This document shows, in pieces, positions 42,092 through 51,422 of a DNA stretch of 64,000 bases; position 1 is the stretch's first letter, and each line of letters begins with the position of its first letter. The stretch is from the NCBI GenBank assembly GCA_902795345.1, contig CADBKO010000007.1, forward strand, positions 42,096 through 106,095. Direction: 5' to 3'. Source of the DNA: Oscillospiraceae bacterium. GTDB taxonomy: Bacteria > Bacillota > Clostridia > Oscillospirales > Oscillospiraceae. The position numbers were made by a program, and so were the translations under genes. The notes under the pieces were generated by a model. It worked only from the letters and a program-made list of their open reading frames with translations, was not told where the DNA came from and ran no database searches.

Positions 42092-42886
42092 TCAGCAGGA
42101 GAGAATATAGCCGCCGTCGATGACCTGGGCGGTGCCGGTGACCTGGGCCGCCGCGGGGGAGGCGAAGTACACGGCCAGAGCGCCCACCTCGATGGGCTCG
42201 CCGAAGCGGCCGAGAGGCATCTGGTTGTTGATGTAGTCGAACATATCCTTGGGGATGAACTGGCTCAGGTCGGTGTTGGTGAAGCCCGGGCAGATGGCGT
42301 TGACGCGGATGTTGTGCTTGCCCAGCTCCACGGCCATGCAGTGGGTGAAGTGGACCACGGCGGCCTTGGAGCAGGAGTAGGGGCTCATGGCCTGGGTCTT
42401 GTTGACGATGAAGGCCGCGTTGGAGGCCACGTTGATGATGCTGCCGCCCTTGCCGGCGTCCCGCATCAGCTTGCCCACCTCATAGGTCATGTGGACGGTG
42501 CCGTTCAGGTCGGTGTTCAGCACGCGGTACCAGTCGGAGAGCTGCTCGTCCATATCCAGCAGCTCGCTGACGCAGGTGACGCCCGCGTTGTTCACCAGGA
42601 TATCGAAGCCGCCGAAAGCATCCCAGGCTTCCTTGACCACCTTGCGCACATTGGGCAGGTCGGTGACGTCGCAGCTGAAGCTCTGGTACTTGCCGCCGAA
42701 GGGCTTGAGCTCCTCAATGGCTTCCGCGGCCTTCTTGGCGTCGCGGCAGAAGATGGCCACGTTGGCGCCCTGCTGGGCGAAGGCGGAGGCAATGGCGAGG
42801 CCCAGGCCCCGGTTGCCGCCGGTGACGAGGGCATTCTTGCCCTTCAGAGAGAAGGCGTCCTGCATATTCACGATGGAGGGGATCAT
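42092..42886 (-). CDS. SDR-family oxidoreductase
   Basis: A 264-residue short-chain dehydrogenase. Cofactor motif TGGNRGLGLAIA, NNAGVT, INVASNAAF with the catalytic Ser, and YSCSK with Tyr and Lys. ICPGFTNTDLS follows. Basic CRD after the second strand suggests NADP(H). The family includes gluconate 5-dehydrogenase-like enzymes and other sugar or polyol dehydrogenases; substrate unknown. Placed between an esterase and a HAD phosphatase in one operon, perhaps for a plant-derived acylated sugar. Confidence 0.88.
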   Translation of the reverse strand: MIPSIVNMQDAFSLKGKNALVTGGNRGLGLAIASAFAQQGANVAIFCRDAKKAAEAIEELKPFGGKYQSFSCDVTDLPNVRKVVKEAWDAFGGFDILVNNAGVTCVSELLDMDEQLSDWYRVLNTDLNGTVHMTYEVGKLMRDAGKGGSIINVASNAAFIVNKTQAMSPYSCSKAAVVHFTHCMAVELGKHNIRVNAICPGFTNTDLSQFIPKDMFDYINNQMPLGRFGEPIEVGALAVYFASPAAAQVTGTAQVIDGGYILSC

Positions 42887-42923
42887 GGTAGAATCATCCT
42901 TTCATTATAATAATCTTATGGTT

Positions 42924-43868
42924 TTACTTGAAAAGTTTATCCAGGAACTGATAGATGTGACCCTGGTGCTTGGGCTCATACCAGTCGGTGGAGAAGCCGC
43001 CGTGGTTCCAGCCCTCGAAGAATTCCAGCTCCGCACGGCCTTCGCCGCATTTCTCCACGACCTTGTCGTAGAGCATCTGGCTCTGGCTGGGCGGCACGAT
43101 CTGGTCCTTGGTGCCCGCCTGGATGAGGATGGGCGGGAATTTGTCGGTGATGAAATTGAAGGGGTTAGTGAAATACATGAGGCCGTGGATGGCCCGGGGC
43201 TTCGCCCCCACCAGGGCCTGATACAGGTCCGGCATGGGCGGCCCGCCCGCGCCGGGGCCGGGGGCCGCGCCCTTGGGAGGCTCCGGCATCTCCGGGGGCA
43301 GCATTTTCATCAGGTCATAGCAGCCGTAGAAGCCGATGACGGCCTGCACCTTGCTGGAAACCCCCGCATTGCCCATGGTCTCGTCCTCGAAGCCGGGGAT
43401 ATCCTGGGTGGCGGCGCACATGATGGCGTAGTAGGCGCCCGCGCTGTCCCCCGCCAGGGCGAATTTCTCCGGGTCCAGCTTGTACGCTGCGGCGTTAGCG
43501 CGCAGGTAGCGGATGGCGGCTTTCAGGTCAAAGAGCCCGTAGGGGAACTGGGCTTCCCCCGCCAGACGCTGCTCCACGGTCACCACCGCATAGCCCTTGG
43601 TGACGCCGTCGATGGCGTGGAAAAGCTGGGCGTCCCGCTTGGCGCCGAAAAGGTAAGCGCCGCCGTGCATGAAGATATACACGGGGAAGGGACCCTCTCC
43701 CTCGTCGGGCAGGAAGATATCCAGCTTCTGGGCGGGAGACTGGTCGGCATAGGCGACATCCAGCCATTTGCGCTTGATTCCGGAAACGTCGATCTCCTGG
43801 GTGGGGAAGGGGCCGCTGCCCTGGACCGTCGTCAGCTTCCAGGGAGAGTCGATCTTCATCTGATCCAT
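42924..43868 (-). CDS. Alpha/beta-hydrolase esterase (BD-FAE-like)
   Basis: A 314-residue hydrolase without signal peptide. Oxyanion hole FMHGGAYLFG (67-76), nucleophile Ser142 in LAGDSAGAY, Asp255 in AGTKDQIVP and His289 in EGWNHGGF. A Pro/Gly-rich insert at about 191-213 (PPEMPEPPKGAAPGPGAGG) sits between the core and lid region. ATG 43868 follows AAAGGAGG; an earlier start at 43892 overlaps it. Likely deacetylates or deacylates carbohydrates, as in the bifunctional acetyl/feruloyl esterase group; it heads the operon with the SDR and HAD genes. Confidence 0.85.
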   Translation of the reverse strand: MDQMKIDSPWKLTTVQGSGPFPTQEIDVSGIKRKWLDVAYADQSPAQKLDIFLPDEGEGPFPVYIFMHGGAYLFGAKRDAQLFHAIDGVTKGYAVVTVEQRLAGEAQFPYGLFDLKAAIRYLRANAAAYKLDPEKFALAGDSAGAYYAIMCAATQDIPGFEDETMGNAGVSSKVQAVIGFYGCYDLMKMLPPEMPEPPKGAAPGPGAGGPPMPDLYQALVGAKPRAIHGLMYFTNPFNFITDKFPPILIQAGTKDQIVPPSQSQMLYDKVVEKCGEGRAELEFFEGWNHGGFSTDWYEPKHQGHIYQFLDKLFK

Positions 43869-43925
43869 GAAAGGTACCTCCTTTGCAGTCATTATTTAAT
43901 TACCAAAAGTATAGCATATCGGCTA

Positions 43926-43982
43926 TTGACAAGCAAGAAGAAATCTGCTATGGTAACTGTACTAGCACAGACTAGTACAGTT
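43926..43982 (+). promoter_or_regulatory. Promoter and perfect operator of the gntR-ABC operon
   Basis: TTGACA (43926-43931), 17-bp spacer, TATGGT (43949-43954), immediately followed by an 11-bp perfect inverted repeat: AACTGTACTAG (43955-43965), 6-nt spacer, CTAGTACAGTT (43972-43982). A repressor bound there would cover the transcription start, as expected for autoregulation by a YtrA-type GntR protein. Confidence 0.85.
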
Positions 43983-44008
43983 AAGACGGAGAGAGGAGGG
44001 AGGAAGGC

Positions 44009-44371
44009 TTGATCCAACTGGATTATCGGGACGGCCGCCCCATCTACGAGCAGGTGAAGGACGGCTTCAAGAAGCTGATCCTCTCCGGCGCGCTGAAGGA
44101 AGGGGAGAAGCTGCCCTCCGTGCGGGAGCTGAGCACTCTTTTGGCGGTGAACCCCAACACCATCCAGCGGGCCTATCGGGAGCTGGAGGCGGAGGGCTGC
44201 GTATACTCGGCCCCGGCCAAGGGGACCTTCGCGGCCTCCCCGCAAGCCCTGCGGGAGGAGAAGAAAGCCTCGCTCATGCTTCGCCTCCGGGAGACGGCCT
44301 CGGCCCTGCGGGCCCTGGGCGTCACGGAGGAAGAGCTTCGAAGGGGATTGGAGGAAGACAGTCATGATTGA
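44009..44371 (+). CDS. GntR-family regulator, YtrA type
   Basis: A 120-residue regulator: winged helix with GRPIYEQVKDGFKKLILSG, LPSVRELSTLLAVNPNTIQRAYRELEAEG, then a short C-terminal dimerisation helix pair of the YtrA subfamily. TTG 44009 follows GAGGGAGGAAGG. It overlaps the ABC ATPase gene by 8 nt. YtrA-type regulators repress adjacent ABC transporter genes and are relieved by cell-envelope stress or antibiotics in some Firmicutes; here the perfect palindrome just upstream is the likely site. Confidence 0.92.
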   Translation: MIQLDYRDGRPIYEQVKDGFKKLILSGALKEGEKLPSVRELSTLLAVNPNTIQRAYRELEAEGCVYSAPAKGTFAASPQALREEKKASLMLRLRETASALRALGVTEEELRRGLEEDSHD

Positions 44372-45257
44372 GATCAAAGAGCTGAAAAAGAGCTTCGGCG
44401 GCTTTCAGGCCCTGGACGGCCTCAGCCTGACGGTGCCCACCGGCTCCGTCTACGGCCTGGTAGGGCCCAACGGGGCGGGGAAGACCACCGCCATCAAGCA
44501 CCTGACCGGGGTCTACCGGCAGGACAGCGGGGAAGTGCTGCTGGACGGTGCGCCGGTATTTGAAAACCCCGCCGCCAAGGAAAAGATCGCCTATATCCCG
44601 GACGAGATCTATTTTTTCCCCCAGGCGGGCATCAAGGATATGGCGGCCTTTTACAAGGGCGTCTACCCCAAATTCAGCGAGGACCGCTACCGGAAGCTGG
44701 GGGAGGCCTTTGGCCTGGATGAAAAGACCCCCATCAAGCGCTTCAGCCGGGGCATGCAGAAGCAGGCGGCCTTCCGCCTGGCCATGAGCCTCATGCCGGA
44801 GGTGCTGGTGCTGGACGAGCCTGTGGACGGCCTCGACCCGGTGATGCGCCGCCAGATCTGGACCCTGCTGCTGGCCGACGTGGCGGAGCGGGGCATGACG
44901 GTGCTGGTCTCCTCCCACAACCTGCGGGAGCTGGAGGATGTGTGCGACCATGTGGGCATCATCCACGCCGGAAAGACCCTGGTGGAGCGGAGCCTGAGCG
45001 AGCTCCAGGACAACATGGTGAAGGTGCAGCTGGTGCTGCCGGAGGGCGCGCCGCTGCCGGAGGGCCTGAACATCCTCCACGAGAGCCGGGTGGGCCAGGT
45101 GCGCACCCTCATCCTGCGGGGCAGGTCGGAGGAGATCAGCGCGGCGGTGGCCGCCGCGGGGCCTCTGTTCTATGACCTGCTGCCCCTGACCCTGGAGGAG
45201 ATCTTTATTTATGAGCTGGGAGGTGAGCACTATGCGGTGCGGGATGTCCTTCTTTAA
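44364..45257 (+). CDS. ABC transporter ATP-binding protein
   Basis: A 297-residue ATPase: Walker A GPNGAGKTTAIK, Q-loop near IAYIPDEIYF, signature FSRGMQKQAAF, Walker B LVLDEPVDGLDP and switch His in SSHNLRELEDV. The C-terminal 80 residues are a beta-rich regulatory part seen in YtrB/BcrA-type ATPases. It overlaps both neighbours, so the three genes form a tight operon. The substrate is unknown; drug or peptide export is possible. Confidence 0.93.
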   Translation: MIEIKELKKSFGGFQALDGLSLTVPTGSVYGLVGPNGAGKTTAIKHLTGVYRQDSGEVLLDGAPVFENPAAKEKIAYIPDEIYFFPQAGIKDMAAFYKGVYPKFSEDRYRKLGEAFGLDEKTPIKRFSRGMQKQAAFRLAMSLMPEVLVLDEPVDGLDPVMRRQIWTLLLADVAERGMTVLVSSHNLRELEDVCDHVGIIHAGKTLVERSLSELQDNMVKVQLVLPEGAPLPEGLNILHESRVGQVRTLILRGRSEEISAAVAAAGPLFYDLLPLTLEEIFIYELGGEHYAVRDVLL

Positions 45258-46971
45258 TGGGGCGGTTTACAGGAACTGCCTGAAGCGCTACTGGCCCGTG
45301 TGGGCTGCGCTGCTCCTGAGCCTTATTCTGAGCCTGCCCCTGCCGGTGATGAATATGAGCGATGGCTTTGACGCCGCCGACCTGATCCGCACCGTGGGGG
45401 GCTACGGCAGCGTCGTCACCACCTTCCTCTTTTCCGGCATGGCGGTCATGACGGTCTTCGGCTGGATGTACAACGCCAAAAGCGTGGGCTTCACCGCCTC
45501 CCTGCCCATCAAGCGGGAGGGATTGTTCCTGTCCTGCGCCCTGGCGGGCTTTACCATGGTGGCCGCCCCCGCCGTGGTGACGGCGCTCCTGACCCTGGTG
45601 GCCGCCGCGGGCAGCTGCGGCTTCAGCTGGGCACTGGAGCTCACCGGCGCGTGGCTGGGGAAATACCTGCTGCTGGCCCTCTGCTTCTTCGGCTTCGGCT
45701 CCCTCTGCGCCCAGCTCACGGGGACGCTGTGGGTGCTCCCGGTGGTCTATGCGCTGCTGAATGTGGCGGTGGCGGGCTTCTGGGCCCTGATCTCCAATGT
45801 GCTGAACCTGTTGCTGCCCGGCTTCGGCGGCGGGCTGCCGCAGCTGGCTGCCGTCCTGAGCCCCGTGGTGAATATGTTCACGCTGCAATGGTTCCTGGAG
45901 CCGTTCCCCGCCTGGCTTTGTCTTGCCCTCTATGCCGTTTTCGGCCTTGTCTGCGTCTTCCTGGCCCTGCTGCTCATGAAAAAGCGGCGCATGGAGAGCG
46001 CCACGGACACCGTGGCCCTTACCTGGCTGAAGCCCGTCTTCCGCTGGGTGTTCGCCGCCGGCTTCGCCCTCTGCTTTGCCAACCTCATCTACCTCATCCT
46101 CGTGTCCGAGGAGCGCTATCATTATGCGGTGATGGCCGTGTTCCTGGTCGTGGGCGGCCTCCTGGGCTGGCTCATCGCGGAGATGCTGGTGCGCAAGTCC
46201 TTCAAGGTCGGCTCCTGCCTGAAGACCTATCCCATCCTGGCGGTGCTGCTGGTGCTCCTGGTGGTGTTCTGCGCTTTCGGCGGCCTGGGCTACTCCTCCT
46301 ACTGCCCGGATGCTTCCCAGGTGGAATATGCCGTTCTGGACGTTCCAGGCCAGAGCTGCACCACCAGCGACCCGGCGGAGATCCAGGCGATCCAGGCCAT
46401 CCACCGGGAACTGGCCGGGGCAAAGGAACCCGGCTCCGATTATTCCACCATCCAGGTGGTCTACCGTCTGCATAGCGGAAGGACCGTCACCCGTTCCTTC
46501 CCGCGGGAAAACCTTACGGCGGAGGCAGAGCTGGAATGCCGCGCCCTCTTCCAGCGGCAGCTGCGGGGCGGCCTGGAGAAGATGCTGACGGAAGGGAACC
46601 TCCTTCTGAATATCGATGTGGACTGCTATACCGGCGAGGACTGGGTTAACTTCGGCCTGGAGGACGCCGAGAGCCGGGAACTCCTGCGCCGGGGCATCCT
46701 GGCGGACGCCGACGCGGGCACGCTGGAGCTCACAAACAGTTGGTTCCTGGGCTCTTCCACCGTGGTCCCCGGCGACGAATACTATATCCTGCATCTCCAG
46801 AGCTGGCGCAAGCACGCTTCCGACGAGGCCAAAGGCCCCGGCGCCTGGGACGATCCCTATGACGGCGCGTATTACAATATCACCGTCACCCCCGACGCCC
46901 GGAATACCTGGGCGCTGCTGGAGCAGTACGCCGGGGAATGGGCGGCCCCCAGGGAGGACCCCTGGTACTGA
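45232..46971 (+). CDS. ABC transporter permease, ABC-2 like
   Basis: A 579-residue membrane protein with about eight to ten helices in the first 370 residues (for example YWPVWAALLLSLILSLPLP and VVTTFLFSGMAVMTVFGWM), then a roughly 200-residue soluble extracytoplasmic domain rich in acidic residues (GDEYYILHLQSW). ATG 45232 has GGGAGGTG 7 nt upstream; it overlaps the ATPase gene by 26 bp. The large C-terminal domain is unusual for a YtrC/D-type permease and could be a sensor or substrate-gating domain. Confidence 0.85.
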   Translation: MRCGMSFFNGAVYRNCLKRYWPVWAALLLSLILSLPLPVMNMSDGFDAADLIRTVGGYGSVVTTFLFSGMAVMTVFGWMYNAKSVGFTASLPIKREGLFLSCALAGFTMVAAPAVVTALLTLVAAAGSCGFSWALELTGAWLGKYLLLALCFFGFGSLCAQLTGTLWVLPVVYALLNVAVAGFWALISNVLNLLLPGFGGGLPQLAAVLSPVVNMFTLQWFLEPFPAWLCLALYAVFGLVCVFLALLLMKKRRMESATDTVALTWLKPVFRWVFAAGFALCFANLIYLILVSEERYHYAVMAVFLVVGGLLGWLIAEMLVRKSFKVGSCLKTYPILAVLLVLLVVFCAFGGLGYSSYCPDASQVEYAVLDVPGQSCTTSDPAEIQAIQAIHRELAGAKEPGSDYSTIQVVYRLHSGRTVTRSFPRENLTAEAELECRALFQRQLRGGLEKMLTEGNLLLNIDVDCYTGEDWVNFGLEDAESRELLRRGILADADAGTLELTNSWFLGSSTVVPGDEYYILHLQSWRKHASDEAKGPGAWDDPYDGAYYNITVTPDARNTWALLEQYAGEWAAPREDPWY

Positions 46972-47003
46972 ACCTGACTGATCCTCTTTTTGACTGATTG
47001 CAC

Positions 47004-47034
47004 GGAAGGGCGGGCCGCTTTGGCCCGCCCTTCC
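47004..47034. terminator. Bidirectional terminator
   Basis: Perfect 13-bp stem GGAAGGGCGGGCC / GGCCCGCCCTTCC with a short loop, between the convergent permease and metallophosphoesterase genes. Confidence 0.82.
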
Positions 47035-47073
47035 TTATGCTGTGGGTTTTGTCAGAAAACTGTCATGAATGCT

Positions 47074-49437
47074 TCAGGGGATCAGCAGCACCTGGCCGAC
47101 GTAGATCATCCGGGGATTCTTGATGACGTCGTAGTTGGCGTTGTAGATGTCGCCCCACTTGAAGCCGCTGCCGTAGAAGCGCTTGGCGATGCTCCAGAGG
47201 GTGTCGCCGGCCTTCACGGTGTAGGTCTGGCCCACAGGCGCGGGGGCAGGTTCGGGCTCAGCAGGAGCAGGTTCGGGCTCCACGGGAGCAGGCTCGGGTT
47301 CCGCGGGGGTGGGCTCGGGTTCCGCCTCTTCCGCTGCGCCTACCACGACTGCGCCGGGGAAGGCGGAGAAGGGCTGGTCGCCGGGGAGACCGGCAAAGTT
47401 GCCGGGAGCTGCTTTCTCAAGGAGGAGGAGCATGGTGCCGTCCTCCAGCTGCAGGTAGTGTTCGCCGAAGCCTTCGATGCTGTAGAACTGCCCCGCCTTC
47501 AGCGTGTTGTTCGTGGCCGCCCCCTGGAAGGACAGGGTCACATCCTGATTGAAGGAAACGACGCCGTCCTCGTCAAACCAGAAGCCGTATTCGATGCCGG
47601 TGCCGTAGCCGATGGAGGCCAGGTCGAACACCGTGATCAGGTCGTCCACACCGGCGGCGGTCATGGTCAGGCTGGCGCCGTTGTAGGCGCCGTCGGGCGT
47701 GACGAACACGCAGTCGGCCTCGTCGGGCACGACCACGGGCTTGGCGACCTTGGCATATTTGGCGGTGACCAGGATATTGTGGGTGATGGGCGCGGCGAAG
47801 TCAAAGGGGACCTCGGCGTTGTTCACCCAGGTGAACCAGCCGGAGAAGTCGTAGCCCTCCACCTCGGGGGCTTCGATGGCCGTGGCGGTCTGGCCGTCCT
47901 CCACATACTCGCTGGCGTAGTACGCATAGTCGCCCACGCCGGTGCGGAAGCGGACCAGCCAGGGGCTGCGGACATTCATCAGCTGGCCGTCGATGGTGCA
48001 GTAGTTGTAATCCAGGGTGCCATCGGCGTTGATGGTGACGATGAGGCCCTTGTTCATGACGGTGGCGCTGCCCGCGTCGGGGCCGGAGTATTCCGTGTCG
48101 GCGGTGCAGCCGGCGGCCATGTAAGTGAAGTTGATCTCCTTCATCGTGCCCTGGGGATCGATGAGGATCTCATCGCCGGGGAACAGCGGGTAATAGTAGT
48201 TGTCGTCGAAGTCGTTGTGGTTGTGGCCCCAGAGGACGATCAGGTTGTCATGGGTGTTCAGCACGTCGATGAGCTCGCCGGCGTGGGCCATGTAGCGATC
48301 GACGCCCAGGCGCTTGCCGAACCACTGGTGGAGGGGATAGTGGGTCAGAATGAAGATGGGGATGTCCGTGGGGGCGGTCTCCAGATAGGCCGCCAGGGTG
48401 GCGATGTCCTTTTCGTTGTAGTCGAAGAGGTAGTCCTCGGCGGTGTAGTCGCTGCCGAAACAGTAGATGATGTAGTCGTCGGTCACCAGGCCCTCGCCCA
48501 CCTGACGGACGCGCTGGGCGGATTCATAGTTGGCATATTCCTTGCCGTAGTAGCCGCCCGCATAGCTGGCCCATTCGTGGTTGCCGTGGGTATAGATGGC
48601 GTCGCCCACCTTGCCGTCGGCGATCAGGCCGTCCATGTAGCCCATGATGTCGCCCACGAAGCCCCAGTATGCGGCGGGGCTGCTGGCGCCGGCGGAGCCG
48701 ATGTCGCCGCAGAAGCCCATGGCGTCGATGTAATCCAGATTCGCGGCCTCCAGCCAGGTCTGCAGATTCATGTGGACGCCGTCATAATGGGTGTCGGAGG
48801 TGAAAGCCAGGGTGATGGAGCCGTCGGCGTTCTTCACCGCAGCGCGGCGAACGGTCTCGGGGGCGGGGTAGACGATCTCCTCGGCGGGTTCGGCAGCCTC
48901 GGCAGGCGCGGCGCTCTCAGTCGCTTCCCGGCCGAAGAGCTGGACGGCACAGGCGCCGGAGGCGTCATTGGCCAGACCGAAGCGGGAGCCGTCGAAGGAC
49001 AGGTAGTACTGGCCGTCCTTGAGGGTGACGGCGGCGCTGTCCGCATTGTAAACGAAATTGCGCAGCATGGTGCCGTCCCAGGTGGTGAGGCCGCCGGAGC
49101 TGGCGAAGATGAAGATGCCGGGATTGGCCTTGCTCTCCAGGTGGTCGCTGCCGTCGGGCAGCCACACCGCCGCGTCGGGCGCGGAAGCAACGGCGTCGCC
49201 CTCCACGGCGACTTCCACCGCCGTCGGGAAGGTGCTGGTCCCGCTGCCGTCGGGCAGGTTCAGCGCATAGTATTTGCCCTCGTACTCCGTGACGATGAGG
49301 TACTCGCAGCCCGCTTCCAGAGCCGTGGCCCTGGTGAAGGCTTCGTCCGCCACCTGCACGGCCAGGGCTCCGCTGAGCAGCGAAACCAGCATGACCAGGC
49401 TGAGCAGCAGGGACAGGATCTTTCTGCTTTTCTTCAT
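47074..49437 (-). CDS. Secreted metallophosphoesterase with LysM domain
   Basis: A 787-residue exported protein. Signal peptide ([20 protein letters not shown]); a beta-rich N-terminal domain; calcineurin-like phosphoesterase at about 205-420 with [33 protein letters not shown] and LWGHNHND, which supply the dimetal ligands; an InlB-type B repeat around [14 protein letters not shown]; a second beta domain; a Pro-Glu-Ala linker of repeated EPEPAP units; and a C-terminal LysM ([17 protein letters not shown]) at about 738-785 for peptidoglycan binding. Start at ATG 49437 with AAAAGGAGAG. Likely a wall-bound phosphatase or nucleotidase. Confidence 0.9.
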   Translation of the reverse strand: MKKSRKILSLLLSLVMLVSLLSGALAVQVADEAFTRATALEAGCEYLIVTEYEGKYYALNLPDGSGTSTFPTAVEVAVEGDAVASAPDAAVWLPDGSDHLESKANPGIFIFASSGGLTTWDGTMLRNFVYNADSAAVTLKDGQYYLSFDGSRFGLANDASGACAVQLFGREATESAAPAEAAEPAEEIVYPAPETVRRAAVKNADGSITLAFTSDTHYDGVHMNLQTWLEAANLDYIDAMGFCGDIGSAGASSPAAYWGFVGDIMGYMDGLIADGKVGDAIYTHGNHEWASYAGGYYGKEYANYESAQRVRQVGEGLVTDDYIIYCFGSDYTAEDYLFDYNEKDIATLAAYLETAPTDIPIFILTHYPLHQWFGKRLGVDRYMAHAGELIDVLNTHDNLIVLWGHNHNDFDDNYYYPLFPGDEILIDPQGTMKEINFTYMAAGCTADTEYSGPDAGSATVMNKGLIVTINADGTLDYNYCTIDGQLMNVRSPWLVRFRTGVGDYAYYASEYVEDGQTATAIEAPEVEGYDFSGWFTWVNNAEVPFDFAAPITHNILVTAKYAKVAKPVVVPDEADCVFVTPDGAYNGASLTMTAAGVDDLITVFDLASIGYGTGIEYGFWFDEDGVVSFNQDVTLSFQGAATNNTLKAGQFYSIEGFGEHYLQLEDGTMLLLLEKAAPGNFAGLPGDQPFSAFPGAVVVGAAEEAEPEPTPAEPEPAPVEPEPAPAEPEPAPAPVGQTYTVKAGDTLWSIAKRFYGSGFKWGDIYNANYDVIKNPRMIYVGQVLLIP

Positions 49438-49624
49438 GTTTACTCTCCTTTTGTCATGGAATTCGGCTGACGAAAGGCAGGGGGCTTTCCTTACCTTCGT
49501 AATGGATGAATCATAAAACAAGTTGTGACCAATGTCAATAAATGATGTTATAATGGCCTGGATTTGTTGAAAATCACGAAATCGGGCCTCCGGGAGAAGT
49601 CTCCGCCGGAGCCGGATAAAACCG

Positions 49625-49653
49625 TTGCGCCGGGAGAAAAAGAATGATACAAT
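49625..49653 (+). promoter_or_regulatory. Putative promoter of the carboxylesterase
   Basis: TTGCGC (49625-49630), 17-bp spacer, TACAAT (49648-49653), 39 bp before the start codon. A second -10-like TATAAT lies near 49549 but without a matching -35. The rest of the 254-bp gap holds nothing else recognised. Confidence 0.55.
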
Positions 49654-49691
49654 ACAACGTGGATGAAAAGAACCGAAAGGAGAGCGAAGCC

Positions 49692-51224
49692 ATGAGCTGC
49701 TGCCACGAGGAGCAAGCCTTCGTCTGCCGGGAAGATTACCCCATCGCGGAAACCAGGGCAGGCAAACTCCGGGGCTATCAGGTGGGAAGCACCTTCTGCT
49801 TCCTGGGCGTGACCTACGCCAGGGCGAAGCGCTTTATGATGCCCGAGCCCGTGGAAGCCTGGGAGGGCGTGGTCGATGCCCACGCCGCGGGGCCGGTCTG
49901 CCCGCTGCTGGACGACGAGAATCCCTGGGGCGACGTGATGATCCCCCACCGCTTCTGGCCCAAGAGCGAGGACTGCCTGAGCCTCAACCTCTGGACCCAG
50001 AGCCTGGACAGGAATGCCAAAAAGCCCGTCATGGTCTGGTTCCACGGCGGCGGCTATTCCACCGGCAGCGCCGTGGAGATGGTGGCCTACGACGGCGACA
50101 AGCTCTCCGAGTTCGGGGACGTGGTGGTGGTGACGGTGAACCACCGGCTGAACATCCTGGGCTATTTCGACCTGAGCGAATACGGCGGGAAGTATGCCAA
50201 CAGCGGCAACCTGGGCCAGGCCGACCTGGTGGAAGCCCTGCGCTGGGTCCATGAGAACATCGCCGCTTTCGGCGGCGACCCGGACAATGTGACCATTTTC
50301 GGCCAGTCCGGCGGCGGCGGAAAGGTCAACGCCATGCTGAACACCCCGGCGGCCAAGGGCCTTTTCCACAAGGGCATCCTCATGAGCGGCGTGGGCGGCA
50401 GGCGGCCCGCCGCCCCCAAAACCAGCAAAAAGCCCCTGGTGGAAGCCTTGCTGAAGGAGCTGGGGGAGACGGACGTTTCCGCTCTGGAGACCGTGCCCTT
50501 CGAAAAGCTGCGCATGGCCTATCGCGCCGTGAGCCCCGGCCTGCAGGCCCAGGGCGTCATGGGCTGGTGGGCCCCCACCCCCAACGACTGGTATCTGGGG
50601 GACCCCTATGACGTGGGCTTCCTGGATTGGGCGAAGGATATCCCCGTCATGGTGGGCAGCGTCATCGCGGAGTGGGGCTTCGGCCCCGGCGTCCCCGGGC
50701 GGGACAGGATGAGCGAGGGAGAGAAGCGCGCCATCGTGGCAAAGCAGTTCGGGGAGGAGGAAGCGGACAAGCTGATCGCCGCCTTCCGCGCCGCCTGGCC
50801 GGATAAGGACGAGACGGAGCTGCTTAGCCTGTCCAACCGCCTGGGCACCCTGGAATACTGCGCCTACCACGCGGAGAACTGCCGGGCAAAGACCTGGAAT
50901 TACCTCTTTGCCTACACCTTCACCTACGACGGGGGCAAGCCCGCCTGGCACTGCTCGGATATCCCCTATGCCTTCCACAATACCCTCCGGGTGCCCATCT
51001 GCTGGGAGCCCGGGGTGCGGGAAAAGCTGGAGGCGGACGTGGCCGGGTCCTATGTGGCCTTCGCCCGCTACGGCGACCCCAATCATCCCGGCATGGACGG
51101 GTGGGCCCCCTTCACCGCGGAAAAGCCCGTCACCATGTACTGGGACAAAGAGAGCAAGGCTTCCGACAAGGACCTGAAGCTCCAGCGCATCCATGAGAAG
51201 GTCGCCCCCAAGGGTCCATTTTGA
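49692..51224 (+). CDS. Type B carboxylesterase
   Basis: A 510-residue carboxylesterase/lipase of the cholinesterase-like family. Seen: [12 protein letters not shown], the family signature EDCLSLNLW, oxyanion hole [10 protein letters not shown], and nucleophile Ser206 in FGQSGGGG. The acid and His are probably in AEWGFG and DIPYAFHN. No signal peptide, so cytoplasmic. Met 49692 is chosen because AAAGGAGAG precedes it; an upstream ATG at 49644 lies within the promoter -10 region. Substrate not predictable. Confidence 0.9.
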   Translation: MSCCHEEQAFVCREDYPIAETRAGKLRGYQVGSTFCFLGVTYARAKRFMMPEPVEAWEGVVDAHAAGPVCPLLDDENPWGDVMIPHRFWPKSEDCLSLNLWTQSLDRNAKKPVMVWFHGGGYSTGSAVEMVAYDGDKLSEFGDVVVVTVNHRLNILGYFDLSEYGGKYANSGNLGQADLVEALRWVHENIAAFGGDPDNVTIFGQSGGGGKVNAMLNTPAAKGLFHKGILMSGVGGRRPAAPKTSKKPLVEALLKELGETDVSALETVPFEKLRMAYRAVSPGLQAQGVMGWWAPTPNDWYLGDPYDVGFLDWAKDIPVMVGSVIAEWGFGPGVPGRDRMSEGEKRAIVAKQFGEEEADKLIAAFRAAWPDKDETELLSLSNRLGTLEYCAYHAENCRAKTWNYLFAYTFTYDGGKPAWHCSDIPYAFHNTLRVPICWEPGVREKLEADVAGSYVAFARYGDPNHPGMDGWAPFTAEKPVTMYWDKESKASDKDLKLQRIHEKVAPKGPF

Positions 51225-51238
51225 TCCCCTTCCTCTTC

Positions 51239-51372
51239 GGCCCCCTCCGGGAGGGGGCTGTCGCCGAAGGCGGCTGGGGGAGAGCGCGGGCGGTAGTCCG
51301 AAAGCCCGCGCCAGGGATGCAGACTCCCTCAGTCAGCCGCTTTGCGACTGACAGCTCCCTCAAGGAGGGAGC
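51239..51372. repeat. Family B composite palindromic repeat, copy 7
   Basis: GCCCCCTCCGGGAGGGGGC, TGTCGCCGAAGGCGGCTGGG, a GCGCGGGC/GCCCGCGC stem, GACTCCCTCAGTCAGCCGC, and terminal GCTCCCTCAAGGAGGGAGC. Located between two plus-strand genes. Confidence 0.8.
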
Positions 51373-51422
51373 CAAATAGGAAAGTGATTTAAAATTCAAT
51401 ATAGAACAGGAGTTGGAGAAAC

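Noticed and set aside
46990..49470. 826-codon plus-strand frame opposite the metallophosphoesterase
   Set aside because: Shadow of a gene with signal peptide, phosphoesterase motifs and LysM; no ribosome binding site or domain on the plus strand.
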